64,000 nt of DNA, from assembly GCA_963699175.1 (NCBI GenBank), contig OY969418.1, positions 806,001 through 870,000 of the forward strand. The letters are read 5' to 3'. Each line of letters starts with the position of its first letter. The stretch's first letter is position 1. This DNA is from JACPYM01 sp963699175. Its GTDB lineage: Bacteria > Acidobacteriota > Blastocatellia > RBC074. The notes under the pieces were generated by a model. That model made no database searches and was not told the origin of the DNA. It saw only the letters and a list, made by a program, of their open reading frames with translations. A program made the position numbers and the translations under genes. Shown here piece after piece: positions 24,740 to 34,513 of the stretch.

Positions 24740-25768
24740 TCAAAATCGCAAGCGTTCAAGGAAGGTCAAACTGATTGGGATATTTGTAGCGGCTTCCGGC
24801 TCTTCGGCTTCGATAAAATACCACCGCACGCCTGCCTGCTTCGCCGCTCGCAAAACCGCTGGCCAATCCATTCTGCCAGCGTTAAGCGCCACACTCGTAT
24901 CATCAGGCGCGCTGCCAGTCAGATCGCCCACCACGTCTTTGCGCAAATCTTTCAGGTGAAGGAGCAGAAAGCGTTTCGGATATGCCTGCAATAGCTTGGC
25001 CGGGTTTTGCCCCGCGTGCAGCGCCCAGAAAACATCCAACTCGAAATTGACCAACTCCGGCTTGGTCTGTTGCACCAGCAGATCGAAGAGCGTGCCTTCA
25101 CCATACGGCTGAAATTCGTAACCGTGCGGGTGATAGCAGAACTTCAACCCGGCGGCTTTCAACACCGCGCCCGCCTGATTGAAGACCAGCACGGCTTGTT
25201 TCGCCGCGTCGAGCGAAAATGGCCGTTGATGCGGAATCCAGGCGTTGGCGACATACTTGACGCCGAGCGTCTGGGCATCGCTGACCACATCGCTGAGTTT
25301 GGTGCGTAGGTTGTCAAAGCTGGTATGCAAACTTACGGCTCGCAATCCTACCTTGTCCAATTCGGCGCGAAATTCTTTGGCCGTCAAGCCGTAGAAGTTT
25401 CCCGTTTCGACTTCACGAAAACCCATTGCGCGCACACGCTGCAAAGTGGCGGGCACGCCGTCGCGTTTGAACTCGTTGCGCAGGCTGTAAAGCTGTAACC
25501 CGACCGGGCCTTTGAATGAAGCGCCGATGCCGACACGCCGGCCTGGCGCGTTCGTCTGTTGCGCGGCTACTTGTAGACGGTTGATTGCGGATTCGTTGAA
25601 TTGTTGCGCCACTGACTCTGTCAGTGCGCTCTGGAAAGGCGTCGTTAGCAAACAGAGCAACAACACCAGCACCATTCCCAGCACCAAACTTGTCTGCGTC
25701 ACTTCCCTTCCCAGTTGAAACAGATGCCGGAGCCACGGCTCGGCAACCCTGTAAAGCTCACTCCTCAT
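24740..25768 (-). CDS. Membrane-anchored sugar phosphate isomerase/epimerase-like protein
   Basis: 342 residues. One hydrophobic segment at about residues 23-45 (LVLGMVLVLLLCLLTTPF) serves as signal anchor. An AP_endonuc_2/xylose-isomerase-like TIM barrel follows (VGLQLYSLRNEF; FCYHPHGYEF; FELDVFWALHAG; LLHLKD; FIEAEE), with the usual metal ligands. Such proteins are common in Acidobacteriota and often annotated only as isomerase/epimerase. ATG at 25768 is chosen; the longer frame to 25894 has no signal-like start. Confidence 0.8.
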   Translation of the reverse strand: MRSELYRVAEPWLRHLFQLGREVTQTSLVLGMVLVLLLCLLTTPFQSALTESVAQQFNESAINRLQVAAQQTNAPGRRVGIGASFKGPVGLQLYSLRNEFKRDGVPATLQRVRAMGFREVETGNFYGLTAKEFRAELDKVGLRAVSLHTSFDNLRTKLSDVVSDAQTLGVKYVANAWIPHQRPFSLDAAKQAVLVFNQAGAVLKAAGLKFCYHPHGYEFQPYGEGTLFDLLVQQTKPELVNFELDVFWALHAGQNPAKLLQAYPKRFLLLHLKDLRKDVVGDLTGSAPDDTSVALNAGRMDWPAVLRAAKQAGVRWYFIEAEEPEAATNIPISLTFLERLRF

Positions 25769-25960
25769 AGTTCGCCTCACTGGTTTGGAAAGAAATTTGG
25801 CTACGGCGGCATACCGTAGCGAGTCGTTTGCAATTTGGTCGTTGGAATTATCGCGGGATGACGCGCAGTGTAGCAACACTCCGGTAAAATGCAATAGCCG
25901 CTTGGTGCCAGGCTCTCTGGCTTTCCCTTCCTATGGTCAAAAAACGCTTGTCCGCGCCAA

Positions 25961-26027
25961 CAACGTAAAAATACGTTGACACCAACTGATAAATACGTTA
26001 GCCTCAGCGCAACGTATTTATCAGTTG
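25961..26027. promoter_or_regulatory. Inverted-repeat operators upstream of the BlaI-type repressor
   Basis: CAACGTA / TACGTTG (7-bp arms, 4-base spacer) occupies 25961-25978. A perfect 17-bp inverted repeat, CAACTGATAAATACGTT and its complement, lies at 25983-25999 and 26011-26027. BlaI/MecI-family dimers bind such TACGT/TACNNTGTA-like dyads near their own promoter, so this is the likely autoregulatory site. Confidence 0.75.
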
Positions 26028-26053
26028 ATCGAACCGTAAGCGAGGACGCAACT

Positions 26054-26461
26054 ATGCCAAGACAACCTTCAAAGACTTTTACCGATAAAGAGGTGGAGAT
26101 CATGCGCGTGATCTGGGAGCGCGGCGAGGCGACCGCCAAAGAGATTCAGGAAGCCTTGCCCGATGACCGCCACTACAACAGCGTGCTGACGATTATCCGT
26201 GTGCTCGAACGCAAAGGCCATCTGACGCACCGCGCCGAAGGCAAGGCGCACATCTACCGCGCCAAGGCCAAGCAAGAGAAAGCACAGCGCCGCGTGCTGA
26301 GCCATTTGATCGAACAGGTCTTTGGCGGCTCGGCGGCGGCGATGGTCTTGCATCTGGTCGAGACAGGCGATCTGACCGAAGACGACTTGAGCGAAGTGCG
26401 CGCGAAGATCGCGACTCGTGCCGCTGCTAAGCAAAAACCACCCAGCAGAGGAGGCAAATGA
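26054..26461 (+). CDS. BlaI/MecI/CopY-family transcriptional repressor
   Basis: The 135-residue product has a winged helix at about 8-75 (TDKEVEIMRVIWERGEATAKEI ... LTIIRVLERKGHLTH) and a C-terminal dimerisation helix (RVLSHLIEQVFGGS). These repressors are inactivated by proteolysis triggered by a partner M56 sensor, encoded here directly downstream with ATGA overlap. The dyads at 25961-26027 are its probable operators. ATG 26054 matches the family start; the longer frame is a readthrough of the operator. Confidence 0.92.
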   Translation: MPRQPSKTFTDKEVEIMRVIWERGEATAKEIQEALPDDRHYNSVLTIIRVLERKGHLTHRAEGKAHIYRAKAKQEKAQRRVLSHLIEQVFGGSAAAMVLHLVETGDLTEDDLSEVRAKIATRAAAKQKPPSRGGK

Positions 26462-28620
26462 TGAATTTGTCAATGGAGATGTTGTTGAAGTTTGCCAATC
26501 AGGGAGCGTTGGAATTGCTGGTGTGGAGTTGGCAGGCGCTGATTTTATTGGCCTGCGTCTGGGCTGGCTTGAAGCTGTTGCGTGCGCAGACGCCTGCGTT
26601 ACGCCAACACATCTGGCTCATCGCTTTGCTGGCAGTCTTCACTTTGCCCCTTTGGACGCAGTTGTCGCCGAAGCTGCCTTTATCGGAAAGGCAACGGTGG
26701 AACAATCCAGCGTTGAATTACGCTGCCGAGTTGCCGCGTCTAGTCATCGCACCGAGCACCGATGCCACACTTCAGGTTAGACACTCCGTAATTGGAGCGG
26801 CCGCGCCAAAAAGCCGCGCTCTGGCTAAAACCTTAGCCGGAGCATTTTGCCTGTGGTTCGTCGGCGCGCTCTTGATCTTCGTGCGCAACGCGCGCAGCTA
26901 CGCACGCTTGCACAGGGCGCGTCAACAAGCGCGACTGGCCACGCCAGCGGAATTGGGTTGTGCGTTGAAGCTGCCTCAGTTTATTTCGCTCGGACTGTCC
27001 GCTGAGATTCGTTCACCAGTGTTGCTTGGTCTCTGGCAGCCGCTAATTTTGCTGCCGCACGATTTGGCCGAGTGGACGACGGCAGAAGAGCGCAATGCGA
27101 TGATTGCACACGAGCTGGCGCATTTGGCGCGGCGCGATCATTTCACCAATCTGTTTCCGCTGGGGTTGAACATCATCTTCTATTTCCACCCGCTGGTGCG
27201 CTACGCCTGTCGCCAATTCTGTCTGGAAAGGGAGATGGCCTGTGATGACGCGGTCATTCATCACGGCGCCGATGCAGCCACCTATGCGGAAAGTTTAGTC
27301 AAGGCCGCCGAACACAGTCTCAAAGGAAAGCTCAGTAGTCTGGCTGCCTACAGCTTGCACCAACCGGCTTTCTTCACTTCCAAACAAGCTTTAGAAAGGA
27401 GAATCGAGATGATTTTGAACACAAATCGCGTGCGCGTGCTCGCGCGACAATGGCGTTATCTGGTTTTGCCAGCCGTGCTGATTGCTTCGTTGGCTTGGCT
27501 GCTCGTCCCCAATCGCCCGACTACTGCGCAACAATTGCAACGGCAGTACAACGCTACGCTGACCGCCGTGAAGGACGGCAGTTTGAAAGAGTTGCTGGTC
27601 AAGTATATGACCGACAGCGGCGCTTATAACAAATTAGTCCGCACGGCGCTTTCGAGCGACGATCCACAATTGCGTGAGCAGGCCGTCCGCCAACTCGTCG
27701 AATCTGAGCATGAATGGGCGACTACGGCGCTCGGCGAGATTTACAACGGCACGGGCGATATTGCTCTGCGCAGCAAGTTGATCGGCTATCTAGGCGAGCG
27801 AAAAGCTCTGGAAAAGCTGCTTGAGCTAGCCACCCTAGAGCCAAATACTCAGCTTCGCCAACAGGCCGTGCAACGATTGCTTGAAACGGAAGGCGACGGC
27901 AGCCAAGGCGCGCTGACTCAGCTTTACACTCGCAGCACTGATGGCAAAACCAGGGAGATGATCATCCAGCATCTGGGGCAAAGAAGTGACTCTCGCGCGT
28001 TAGGCTTCATCTGGCATTGGGAGGATGTAGCCGAACTCCGTCAGACAGCTTTGCAACAACTGGAACTGATCGCCCAAAACAACGAGAGCGCTGACGCGCG
28101 CAAAGCGGCGCTGGAAACATTGGCGAACATCAAAGCGGCTTCTAGCCGGAAGTCCACCAACGATGCGCCACCACCGCCGCCACCGCCGCCGCCGCCTGCG
28201 CCGCTCAACTTGAATGACACCGCCGCCGTAATGCGGATGCTCAAGGAAGACCCGAATGACGACAGCATCGTCTTGGCGCTGCTGCGCGAGACCGCCGATG
28301 CGCAAATTCGGCACGACACAGCCTTTCTGGAACGCGCGTTCGCTGATGATTATGAAGCCATCGGGCCAAACGGCGAGGTCTTAAACAAAGCCGAGAGCAT
28401 CGCCGAAGCCAGACGGCTCGATCAGCACATTAAGAAGTTCGAGATTGACAATTACCGGCTGCGCGACGATGGCTCATCGGCGGTCGCCAACTTCCTGGGC
28501 ACGGTCTATTACGAGGAAAACGGCAAAGACACGACCATGCAATTCCGCTACACAGTCAATTTCAACAAGCGGCAAGGCGGTTGGCAAATCGTCGGCTCGC
28601 ACCAGAGCCGTGTGCGTTAA
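26458..28620 (+). CDS. M56 (BlaR1-like) membrane peptidase with HEAT repeats and DUF4440-like domain
   Basis: 720 residues. N-terminal membrane helices carry an M56 peptidase motif (MIAHELAHLARRDHF, H218/E219/H222). One more transmembrane helix (YLVLPAVLIASLAWLLV) follows, then HEAT-like helical repeats (about 365-560), a run of ten prolines, and a C-terminal NTF2/DUF4440-like domain (about 610-720; FLERAFADDYEAIGPNGEVL). It overlaps the repressor stop by four bases. It should cleave the repressor on sensing a signal. The HEAT plus DUF4440 sensor replaces the usual penicillin-binding domain. Confidence 0.88.
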   Translation: MMNLSMEMLLKFANQGALELLVWSWQALILLACVWAGLKLLRAQTPALRQHIWLIALLAVFTLPLWTQLSPKLPLSERQRWNNPALNYAAELPRLVIAPSTDATLQVRHSVIGAAAPKSRALAKTLAGAFCLWFVGALLIFVRNARSYARLHRARQQARLATPAELGCALKLPQFISLGLSAEIRSPVLLGLWQPLILLPHDLAEWTTAEERNAMIAHELAHLARRDHFTNLFPLGLNIIFYFHPLVRYACRQFCLEREMACDDAVIHHGADAATYAESLVKAAEHSLKGKLSSLAAYSLHQPAFFTSKQALERRIEMILNTNRVRVLARQWRYLVLPAVLIASLAWLLVPNRPTTAQQLQRQYNATLTAVKDGSLKELLVKYMTDSGAYNKLVRTALSSDDPQLREQAVRQLVESEHEWATTALGEIYNGTGDIALRSKLIGYLGERKALEKLLELATLEPNTQLRQQAVQRLLETEGDGSQGALTQLYTRSTDGKTREMIIQHLGQRSDSRALGFIWHWEDVAELRQTALQQLELIAQNNESADARKAALETLANIKAASSRKSTNDAPPPPPPPPPPAPLNLNDTAAVMRMLKEDPNDDSIVLALLRETADAQIRHDTAFLERAFADDYEAIGPNGEVLNKAESIAEARRLDQHIKKFEIDNYRLRDDGSSAVANFLGTVYYEENGKDTTMQFRYTVNFNKRQGGWQIVGSHQSRVR

Positions 28621-28636
28621 ATGTCAGCCGTACAGA

Positions 28637-28671
28637 AAAAGGCAGGTCATCCACGCGGCGGCCTGCCTTTT
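28637..28671. terminator. Bidirectional terminator
   Basis: AAAAGGCAGG pairs with CCTGCCTTTT across a 15-base loop, between the M56 gene (+) and the convergent secreted-protein operon (-). Confidence 0.8.
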
Positions 28672-28699
28672 CGCTTTCATCATCTTTTGCTTGTTCGCC

Positions 28700-30460
28700 T
28701 TACTTCCAGCGCAAAACTAATTCCGTCACTTGCTGACAGGCTTTCAATTCCAACTCGACCTTAGCAGCTTCGGCTTCCCGACGCATCTTCGTACGCTCCG
28801 CCACATCCCAGGCGGCTAAGCGTTTAGGCTGATCAGGCGACTCGCTAGTGGGCACAGCGCGCGCAAGCAGCAGATATTTGCCCGGCGCTAAATGTTCAAA
28901 ACTGAATGCGCCATCGCTGGCGGCTACCACTTCGGCAAAGCGCAAGACGTTATCTTTGTCTTCGGCTTCGGCGGGTAACAGATGCACTTGCGTGCGCAGG
29001 GGCAGTTTCGCACCTGCCGCTGCCTTGACTGTCCCTGTCAATTTCGCTGCACCAGCGGCAACTGTGAGGCTCAGTCCGGTAAGTTTCTCTCCTGCTTTGA
29101 GCAACAAGCCATTTCGCACTGGCTCAGGCACGCCGGGCTTGGCGGGCGCGAAGGCAAGCGCCTTCAGATACCAACTTTTATCGGGCAGTTGTGCCAGCAA
29201 GCGATGACGCCCGGCAGTCAGTCCGTGCAAGGTGAAACTCCCTTGCGGGCTGGGAATGTTAGGTGCAACCAAACCCAGTGCGGTGAAATCCAGCGTCGTC
29301 TTGTCGGCAGGCTCATCTTTGCGCGCCAACAAGACCAGTTCATCCAATTGAGCCCCGCGCCCAGCCTCGCATTTGGGCGCAGCCGCGCGCTCGGGGGGTA
29401 GTTTTTCCAGCACGATTTTGCCGCTGATCGAAGCCAGCGGAGCCAACGCCAAATCAATTCCGCTCAGGTCTGCGCCACGCAAGGTCACGCGGCGCGGCGC
29501 AGAGGCCGCCTGCCCCTCTTCGGCCAATTGGGTCTGCGTAGCGCAGACTTCATACTCACCATCCGGCACGCCATAAATGGCATAGCCGGTCAATCCACCA
29601 ATAGGAAGCACGGTAGTCAGCGCCACGATCTCTGGCGCGTTGACCTGCTTCAACAGTACCAACGCCAGCTCTTTCAAAGGCACCATTCCACTGGCTTGCC
29701 TGCCGCCGGAGAGTTTGCCGCTGATCGAATGACCGCGTTCGCCCCGATAGCGGATGTCAATCCCGCCGACCTCTTGACTGCCGCCGATATTCACAGGCGT
29801 CGCCGTAGCGCGCGTGGTGGCGGAAGGATGAAAAGTCGGCACGCGACCGGAAAAAGGCGTCGGAGAATATTCAAAGCCGTTGGCCCCAGCCACCACCAAG
29901 TATTTGCCAGGCGCTAGCCCATACAAGCGGAAGACGCCACGGTCATCGGTTTCGCGTCCACTGAGTTCGCTCGTGACTGGATTCGCTGATAGCCCAAGCG
30001 CGGCTGCGATATTGGTCTCTGCTGGCAGCGCGCTGACGAAAACCCCGATGACCGGCTCGCCAGTGGCGTTGGTTACGCGGCCTGTAATCACGCCGCCTTT
30101 GCGCATCCTGAGCGTTACGGTTTCACCAATGTAGTGCAACTCGGGTGCGGCTGGATTGAAAGGTTCTACCAGTTGATAGCCGGGCGCAGTCGCCACGATA
30201 TAGTAGGGCGCGGGAACTAGGCCGTCGGCTTCAAAGCGGCCCGCGGCATCGGTGGCAACCGCCAACCGCCCGCTTAGGATTTTGGTCAGATCGGCTCCAG
30301 CACTCAGAATGGTCACGTAGGCGCGCCGCAGCGGCTCTCCGTCTTCGGTGATAACTTGCCCGCTGATCTTACCGCTGGGCCGTTGTGCAACGATCAACGT
30401 AGACAAGGTCACAAGCAGAGCCAACGCGGCCAGCCACGGGAGCAAGCGGCTGAGTCTCAT
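28700..30460 (-). CDS. Secreted carboxypeptidase-regulatory-like domain protein 1
   Basis: The 586-residue product has a signal peptide (LLPWLAALALLVTLSTLIVA) and several CarboxypepD_reg/Ig-like beta-sandwich modules (GKISGQVITEDGEPLRRAYV; GVITGRVTNATGEPVIGVFV; AKLTGTVKAAAG). No catalytic motifs are visible. Such proteins are abundant in Acidobacteriota envelopes and probably act in adhesion or envelope structure. ATG overlaps the stop of the upstream paralogue by one base, so the two form an operon. Confidence 0.8.
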   Translation of the reverse strand: MRLSRLLPWLAALALLVTLSTLIVAQRPSGKISGQVITEDGEPLRRAYVTILSAGADLTKILSGRLAVATDAAGRFEADGLVPAPYYIVATAPGYQLVEPFNPAAPELHYIGETVTLRMRKGGVITGRVTNATGEPVIGVFVSALPAETNIAAALGLSANPVTSELSGRETDDRGVFRLYGLAPGKYLVVAGANGFEYSPTPFSGRVPTFHPSATTRATATPVNIGGSQEVGGIDIRYRGERGHSISGKLSGGRQASGMVPLKELALVLLKQVNAPEIVALTTVLPIGGLTGYAIYGVPDGEYEVCATQTQLAEEGQAASAPRRVTLRGADLSGIDLALAPLASISGKIVLEKLPPERAAAPKCEAGRGAQLDELVLLARKDEPADKTTLDFTALGLVAPNIPSPQGSFTLHGLTAGRHRLLAQLPDKSWYLKALAFAPAKPGVPEPVRNGLLLKAGEKLTGLSLTVAAGAAKLTGTVKAAAGAKLPLRTQVHLLPAEAEDKDNVLRFAEVVAASDGAFSFEHLAPGKYLLLARAVPTSESPDQPKRLAAWDVAERTKMRREAEAAKVELELKACQQVTELVLRWK

Positions 30461-32226
30461 TAGTTCTTCTCCTTTGCTTTCAAATCAACGTAAAGGACGA
30501 TCTCTTGCCGGGACTTATCAGTTACGGTCACCGTCTGCTTCTGGCCCTCGATGCGGAGAGGTTCCTGATAAGGGGGCAGGAAAATATTAGTCACACTGAT
30601 TTCGTAAACCCCAGGCAACAATTCCGACAAACTAAAGCGTCCCTGCGCATCGGCCTCGGCGTGAGCCATCTTGGACGAGTTAGACACATTCTTCTCGCTG
30701 GCCTCGACGTAAATCTTCGCCCCTGTTGGTAGCATGCCGCCACGCACTTCCACGCGGCCCGTCACCACCCCGTTGGCCGTTCCGAAGACCAAGCGCACAC
30801 CGGTCACGGGCGTTAGTCCTTGCACCTCGATTTGCTCGACCGCTACGCCGTTTTGCTCCATCCGCATTAACTGCAATGTCCGCTCGCTCAGGCTATGCCC
30901 TTCGATTCTGTACTTGCCCGACGCCACGCCGGTCAGCCGGAACGAGCCATCGGACTGTACACTTCCTACCGCCATTGAAAGAAAAGTGGAGCTAATCGCA
31001 TCTGGACCCACAGTAATGGAAGGCGCCTCTGCCCCTTCACGACTGGGCTGGCCCACTAACATCATCCCCACCAGTTTGGCCTTTTCCTGAGCATTGCGCG
31101 CGCCTTCGATGACGGCGGTGCCGCTAATCGTCGTGCCCCGCTTCATCTTCATCACTAACCCCGTGGAATCGCCGTCACGAATCTCAAAGCTCAATGGCTC
31201 GGCATAAAAGTCACTGCCCTTGCCCATCCAAGCTTCCATATTCATCGCTGCGACGCTGTAGGCGCCATTCGCCACGTTTTCAAAGCGGAATTCGCCATTC
31301 GCGTTGGTGGTCGTCATGCCATTCCCGAGTCCAGCCCCAGCTTCCGCCTTCTCTTCCTTCTTTTCCTCACTCTCCGACCGCTCTCGGCCTGACGAGGCGT
31401 AGAAGAGCATCAAGCCGGTAATCGGCTTGCCCGTATCTGACTCAATGACTCGCCCGCTGGCGACAAAGCCTTTTTTCGCTCCGGCGCGCACGAGCGCAAA
31501 GTTGATCTCTTCCGTCTCCACACCCGCGCGCACGACGATGACGCGCGCGCGCGCTTGATCAGTCGTGCCGGGATAGAAGGTCTTGCTGAATTCCGGTTGC
31601 CCGCCCGTGAAACCTGCCAACGAATTGCCGCCCCCACCGGCACAAACCAAATAACGCCCAGGCTCGATCCCGAACAACCGATAAACGCCACGATCATCGG
31701 TCGGTTTTACCCGCGTAGGCATTGATGCACTTTCTCCCAGTGGTTTGCCTTCTTCGTTGACCTGCATGAAATACACCAGTTCTTCAATGAGCGGGTAGCC
31801 CTCATCGTCGGTCAGCTTTCCTGTGATGACGCCGCCGCGCCGCAACTTGAAATCATGGTTTTGCAGGTTCGCGCCCTCCTCGACCATTATGGACGGGAAG
31901 GTACCACCACCGCCCTCCTTACGCTCGATCACGTAGACGGGCGCGTGCACTGCAAGCGAGTATTTTCCAGCGGACACATTGTTGAATTGGTAGTTGCCAT
32001 CGGCATCGGTGACGGCGGTCAGCGGCGGCGCTTGAGTGGGCGGCAGCGTCGTTTGTTCTTTGTGCTCTCGCAAGAGCAATTGAATACCCGCCAGCGCGCC
32101 ACTATCCACAGTGACCCGCCCGGCAATCGTTGCGGTTCCGGCAGCGCGCTCCTGCGCGTGGGCGAGGTCGAAGCTGAGCAAGAGTAGACAGAAAACAACC
32201 AAAGAGATCGGTTTCGCCGAGTTCAT
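30460..32226 (-). CDS. Secreted carboxypeptidase-regulatory-like domain protein 2
   Basis: 588 residues with a signal peptide (VVFCLLLLSFDLAHAQ) and repeated CarboxypepD_reg-type modules (ATIAGRVTVDSGALAG; GVITGKLTDDEGYPLIEEL; TISGTAVIEG; GVVTGRVEVRGG). Module order and spacing parallel those of the downstream gene, so the two probably arose by duplication followed by strong divergence. First gene of the operon. No enzymatic residues recognised. Confidence 0.8.
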   Translation of the reverse strand: MNSAKPISLVVFCLLLLSFDLAHAQERAAGTATIAGRVTVDSGALAGIQLLLREHKEQTTLPPTQAPPLTAVTDADGNYQFNNVSAGKYSLAVHAPVYVIERKEGGGGTFPSIMVEEGANLQNHDFKLRRGGVITGKLTDDEGYPLIEELVYFMQVNEEGKPLGESASMPTRVKPTDDRGVYRLFGIEPGRYLVCAGGGGNSLAGFTGGQPEFSKTFYPGTTDQARARVIVVRAGVETEEINFALVRAGAKKGFVASGRVIESDTGKPITGLMLFYASSGRERSESEEKKEEKAEAGAGLGNGMTTTNANGEFRFENVANGAYSVAAMNMEAWMGKGSDFYAEPLSFEIRDGDSTGLVMKMKRGTTISGTAVIEGARNAQEKAKLVGMMLVGQPSREGAEAPSITVGPDAISSTFLSMAVGSVQSDGSFRLTGVASGKYRIEGHSLSERTLQLMRMEQNGVAVEQIEVQGLTPVTGVRLVFGTANGVVTGRVEVRGGMLPTGAKIYVEASEKNVSNSSKMAHAEADAQGRFSLSELLPGVYEISVTNIFLPPYQEPLRIEGQKQTVTVTDKSRQEIVLYVDLKAKEKN

Positions 32227-32478
32227 ATGACTCCCCCAATGATTGTTGGCTTAACCAGATTGGAACGGCAATTCGGCCTTGAACCACTTCCCGTACCAGC
32301 GTGAATTACTACGTAGACAGTCTAGCCTTTCGCACCCGCGCCACGCAAAATCTTTCTTCGATTTTACATCCTCAAATTCATCTCCAATCATTAGCCAGAC
32401 GCCGAGCCGCACGCTATAATGCCCGGCGAGCGCGCAACGCGCCGAAATCCTAAATCCAATTCAACACGAGGTTCCTAG

Positions 32479-33507
32479 ATGAAGATGCGATGGTTATCAA
32501 CAATGCGTATATTCTCCGTCTGCGCTGCGCTGGCGCTGTTGAGCGCATTGGCTGTCTCTGCTTTGGCTGCGCGTACGCAAGAGAAGCCGAAAGATCAGCC
32601 GAAGGTTTCTGAGGAAGAAGGCAAAGCCGTACAGAAGATCAACTCGGCGCCGAGCACGGCGGAGAAGGTCAAGTTGGCAGTCGAGTTCAACAAGAAATTC
32701 AAGAAGAGTCCGCTGCGCGGCAAGCTAAGCGATTACCTGGCCAACCAGATCATCAGTGAGAAAGACCCCGCGCAAAAATTGCAATTGGCACAACAGTTCA
32801 GCGCCAGTTTCGATCAACCTGGTGAGGCCGACTTGGTCAAACCTGCGATGATTGACGGCTACGCGATGACAGGCAAGTTTGATGAAGCGTTTGCCGAAGG
32901 CGAGAAGTATCTGGCCACGCATCCGGACGATGCTTTCGTCCATGCGCAACTTGGTTGGAACGGTGCGGTACAGGTACAGAAGCAAGGGCCAACCTGGAAG
33001 CATACGCAAGCCACCAGCCAACACCTGACCAAGGCGCTTGAAATGCTGGAAGGCGATAAGAAGCCGGAAAAGACCGACGCGAAGTTTTGGACGGATTATC
33101 GCAACACACAGATGCCGCGTTTGTATCAAGCGCAGGGAGTGTTGGCCTATCTTGCCAATGATCGTGCAAAGGCCAAAGACAATCTGGAAAAGTCCGTGGG
33201 ACTTGACCCCTACGATCTCCAAACGCTAGCGCTGTTGGGCAACATCGCCAATGATGAATACAACGAGCTGGCCAAGGAATATCAAGCTAACAGGAAGTCT
33301 GACCTGCTGAATAAGGCTTTGGAGAAGATGGATGAGGTGATTGATTGGTACGCGCGCGGCGTAGCGGCTGCCGAGGGCAATCCGCAAATGCAGAACATGC
33401 AACAGCAGATACTCGAGCAATTGAAGCAATATTACGCCTTTCGCCACGACGGCAAGACCGATGGCATGCAGGAATTGATCAACAAGTACAAGAAGCCAGC
33501 AAAGTAG
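32479..33507 (+). CDS. Secreted TPR-like protein
   Basis: 342 residues. A signal peptide (RIFSVCAALALLSALAVSALAA) is followed by helical TPR-like repeats (IDGYAMTGKFDEAFAEGEKYLATHPDD; GVLAYLANDRAKAKDNLEKSVGLDPYD). GAGG precedes ATG. Such proteins are usually scaffolds in the periplasm. It stands alone with a strong terminator behind it. Confidence 0.78.
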   Translation: MKMRWLSTMRIFSVCAALALLSALAVSALAARTQEKPKDQPKVSEEEGKAVQKINSAPSTAEKVKLAVEFNKKFKKSPLRGKLSDYLANQIISEKDPAQKLQLAQQFSASFDQPGEADLVKPAMIDGYAMTGKFDEAFAEGEKYLATHPDDAFVHAQLGWNGAVQVQKQGPTWKHTQATSQHLTKALEMLEGDKKPEKTDAKFWTDYRNTQMPRLYQAQGVLAYLANDRAKAKDNLEKSVGLDPYDLQTLALLGNIANDEYNELAKEYQANRKSDLLNKALEKMDEVIDWYARGVAAAEGNPQMQNMQQQILEQLKQYYAFRHDGKTDGMQELINKYKKPAK

Positions 33508-33533
33508 GCGCAGGCAGTAACGAACAGAAAGAA

Positions 33534-33587
33534 AAAGGCTGAAGGCCGTTGCGCTCAAACAGCGCGCCTTCGGCCTTTTGTTTTTGC
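33534..33587. terminator. Bidirectional terminator
   Basis: A long hairpin with AAAAGGC...GCCTTTT outer stem and GCGC inner stem, followed by TTTTGTTTTTG, separates the TPR gene (+) from the convergent transglutaminase-like gene. Confidence 0.8.
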
Positions 33588-33624
33588 CTTTTGATTTTGA
33601 AGGATGCGCGTTGCGGGTTAAATT

Positions 33625-34077
33625 TCAAATCTCGGATGGCAATGGAGACGTGTAGACCTGCAAGAAGTGTTCGTACGGATCGTTGCTTTCAGAAAATGCT
33701 TTCCGTGGCTCAGCCAGTTTTTCCACCCAGGCATGTCCATCCAGTTGCTGGTCTTGACGATTGATGCCGAAACAGAGACGGGCTGGAATGCCGTAGGCAT
33801 TGAGCAGCCGGTAAACGATCAGCGAGCGTTGCACGCAACGCCCCCAGGTCTGTGGCACCCCCACAACAAACCCGGCGAAACGCGCAATCTTTTCCGCGTC
33901 GGAAATATGCCAGCCGGGTTGAGGCTGCAAATAGAGAGGTTCGACTGCTGCGATGGCTAAAGCTAACGTGGGCGAGCTTCCCTGTGCAGGCAAATGCCGC
34001 CGCACCAACTGCGCCGCTTGCAGTGTGCGGGCAAGCAGTAAATAGTTTTCCCAAGCGAACGCGTAGCGCAAGATCAT
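33625..34077 (-). CDS. Lasso-peptide B2-type transglutaminase-like cysteine protease
   Basis: The 150-residue product matches the transglutaminase core of lasso peptide B2 leader proteases (PF13471-type). Cys81 is in WGRCVQRSLIVYRLL and His115 in DGHAWVEK, with the typical GIPARLCFGI strand between them. B2 proteins cleave the leader from RiPP precursors. No asparagine-synthetase-like C protein, PqqD-like B1 protein or precursor peptide is visible nearby, so its substrate is unknown. It lies just outside the tRNA-bounded island. Confidence 0.75.
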   Translation of the reverse strand: MILRYAFAWENYLLLARTLQAAQLVRRHLPAQGSSPTLALAIAAVEPLYLQPQPGWHISDAEKIARFAGFVVGVPQTWGRCVQRSLIVYRLLNAYGIPARLCFGINRQDQQLDGHAWVEKLAEPRKAFSESNDPYEHFLQVYTSPLPSEI

Positions 34078-34216
34078 AGGTAGCGCTGGCAGTGTAGGCC
34101 GCTAGCGGCAAAGCGTCTAGCGAGTAAAGATTGGCTGCAACTCACGTAGCCGGGAAAATTTATTGGCCCTATTGACAGGGTTTACTTCGATGAGTAAAGT
34201 CACGGCTTCGCTTTAA

Positions 34217-34291
<75 letters not shown>

Positions 34292-34310
34292 CAGAATCTA
34301 AAGCACTTAG

Positions 34311-34345
34311 AGCCGCTGAAGCCTGTTGGACTCAGCGGCTTTTGC
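34311..34345 (+). terminator. tRNA-fMet terminator
   Basis: AGCCGCTGA pairs with TCAGCGGCT, followed by TTTTGCTTTTG, just after the tRNA. It lies inside the island end, so the island replaced the tRNA's original downstream sequence. Confidence 0.8.
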
Positions 34346-34513
34346 TTTTGGGGTCCAAGGCGGGGTACAAAACGTTTCCCGTTTCCCTGTTGGCTTTCTC
34401 AGCCTCGCCTCTCGTTTTTCAAAGATCAACTGCAATTTTCAGTTTCAAAATACCCATGCGGGTAACCATCAAAAGCTATTTCTTCGTCGCCTTTACTGAC
34501 GCGGATACCCGCC

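Noticed and set aside
33625..34210. Complete lasso peptide cluster
   Set aside because: Only the B2-type protease is seen; no precursor, B1 or C gene.
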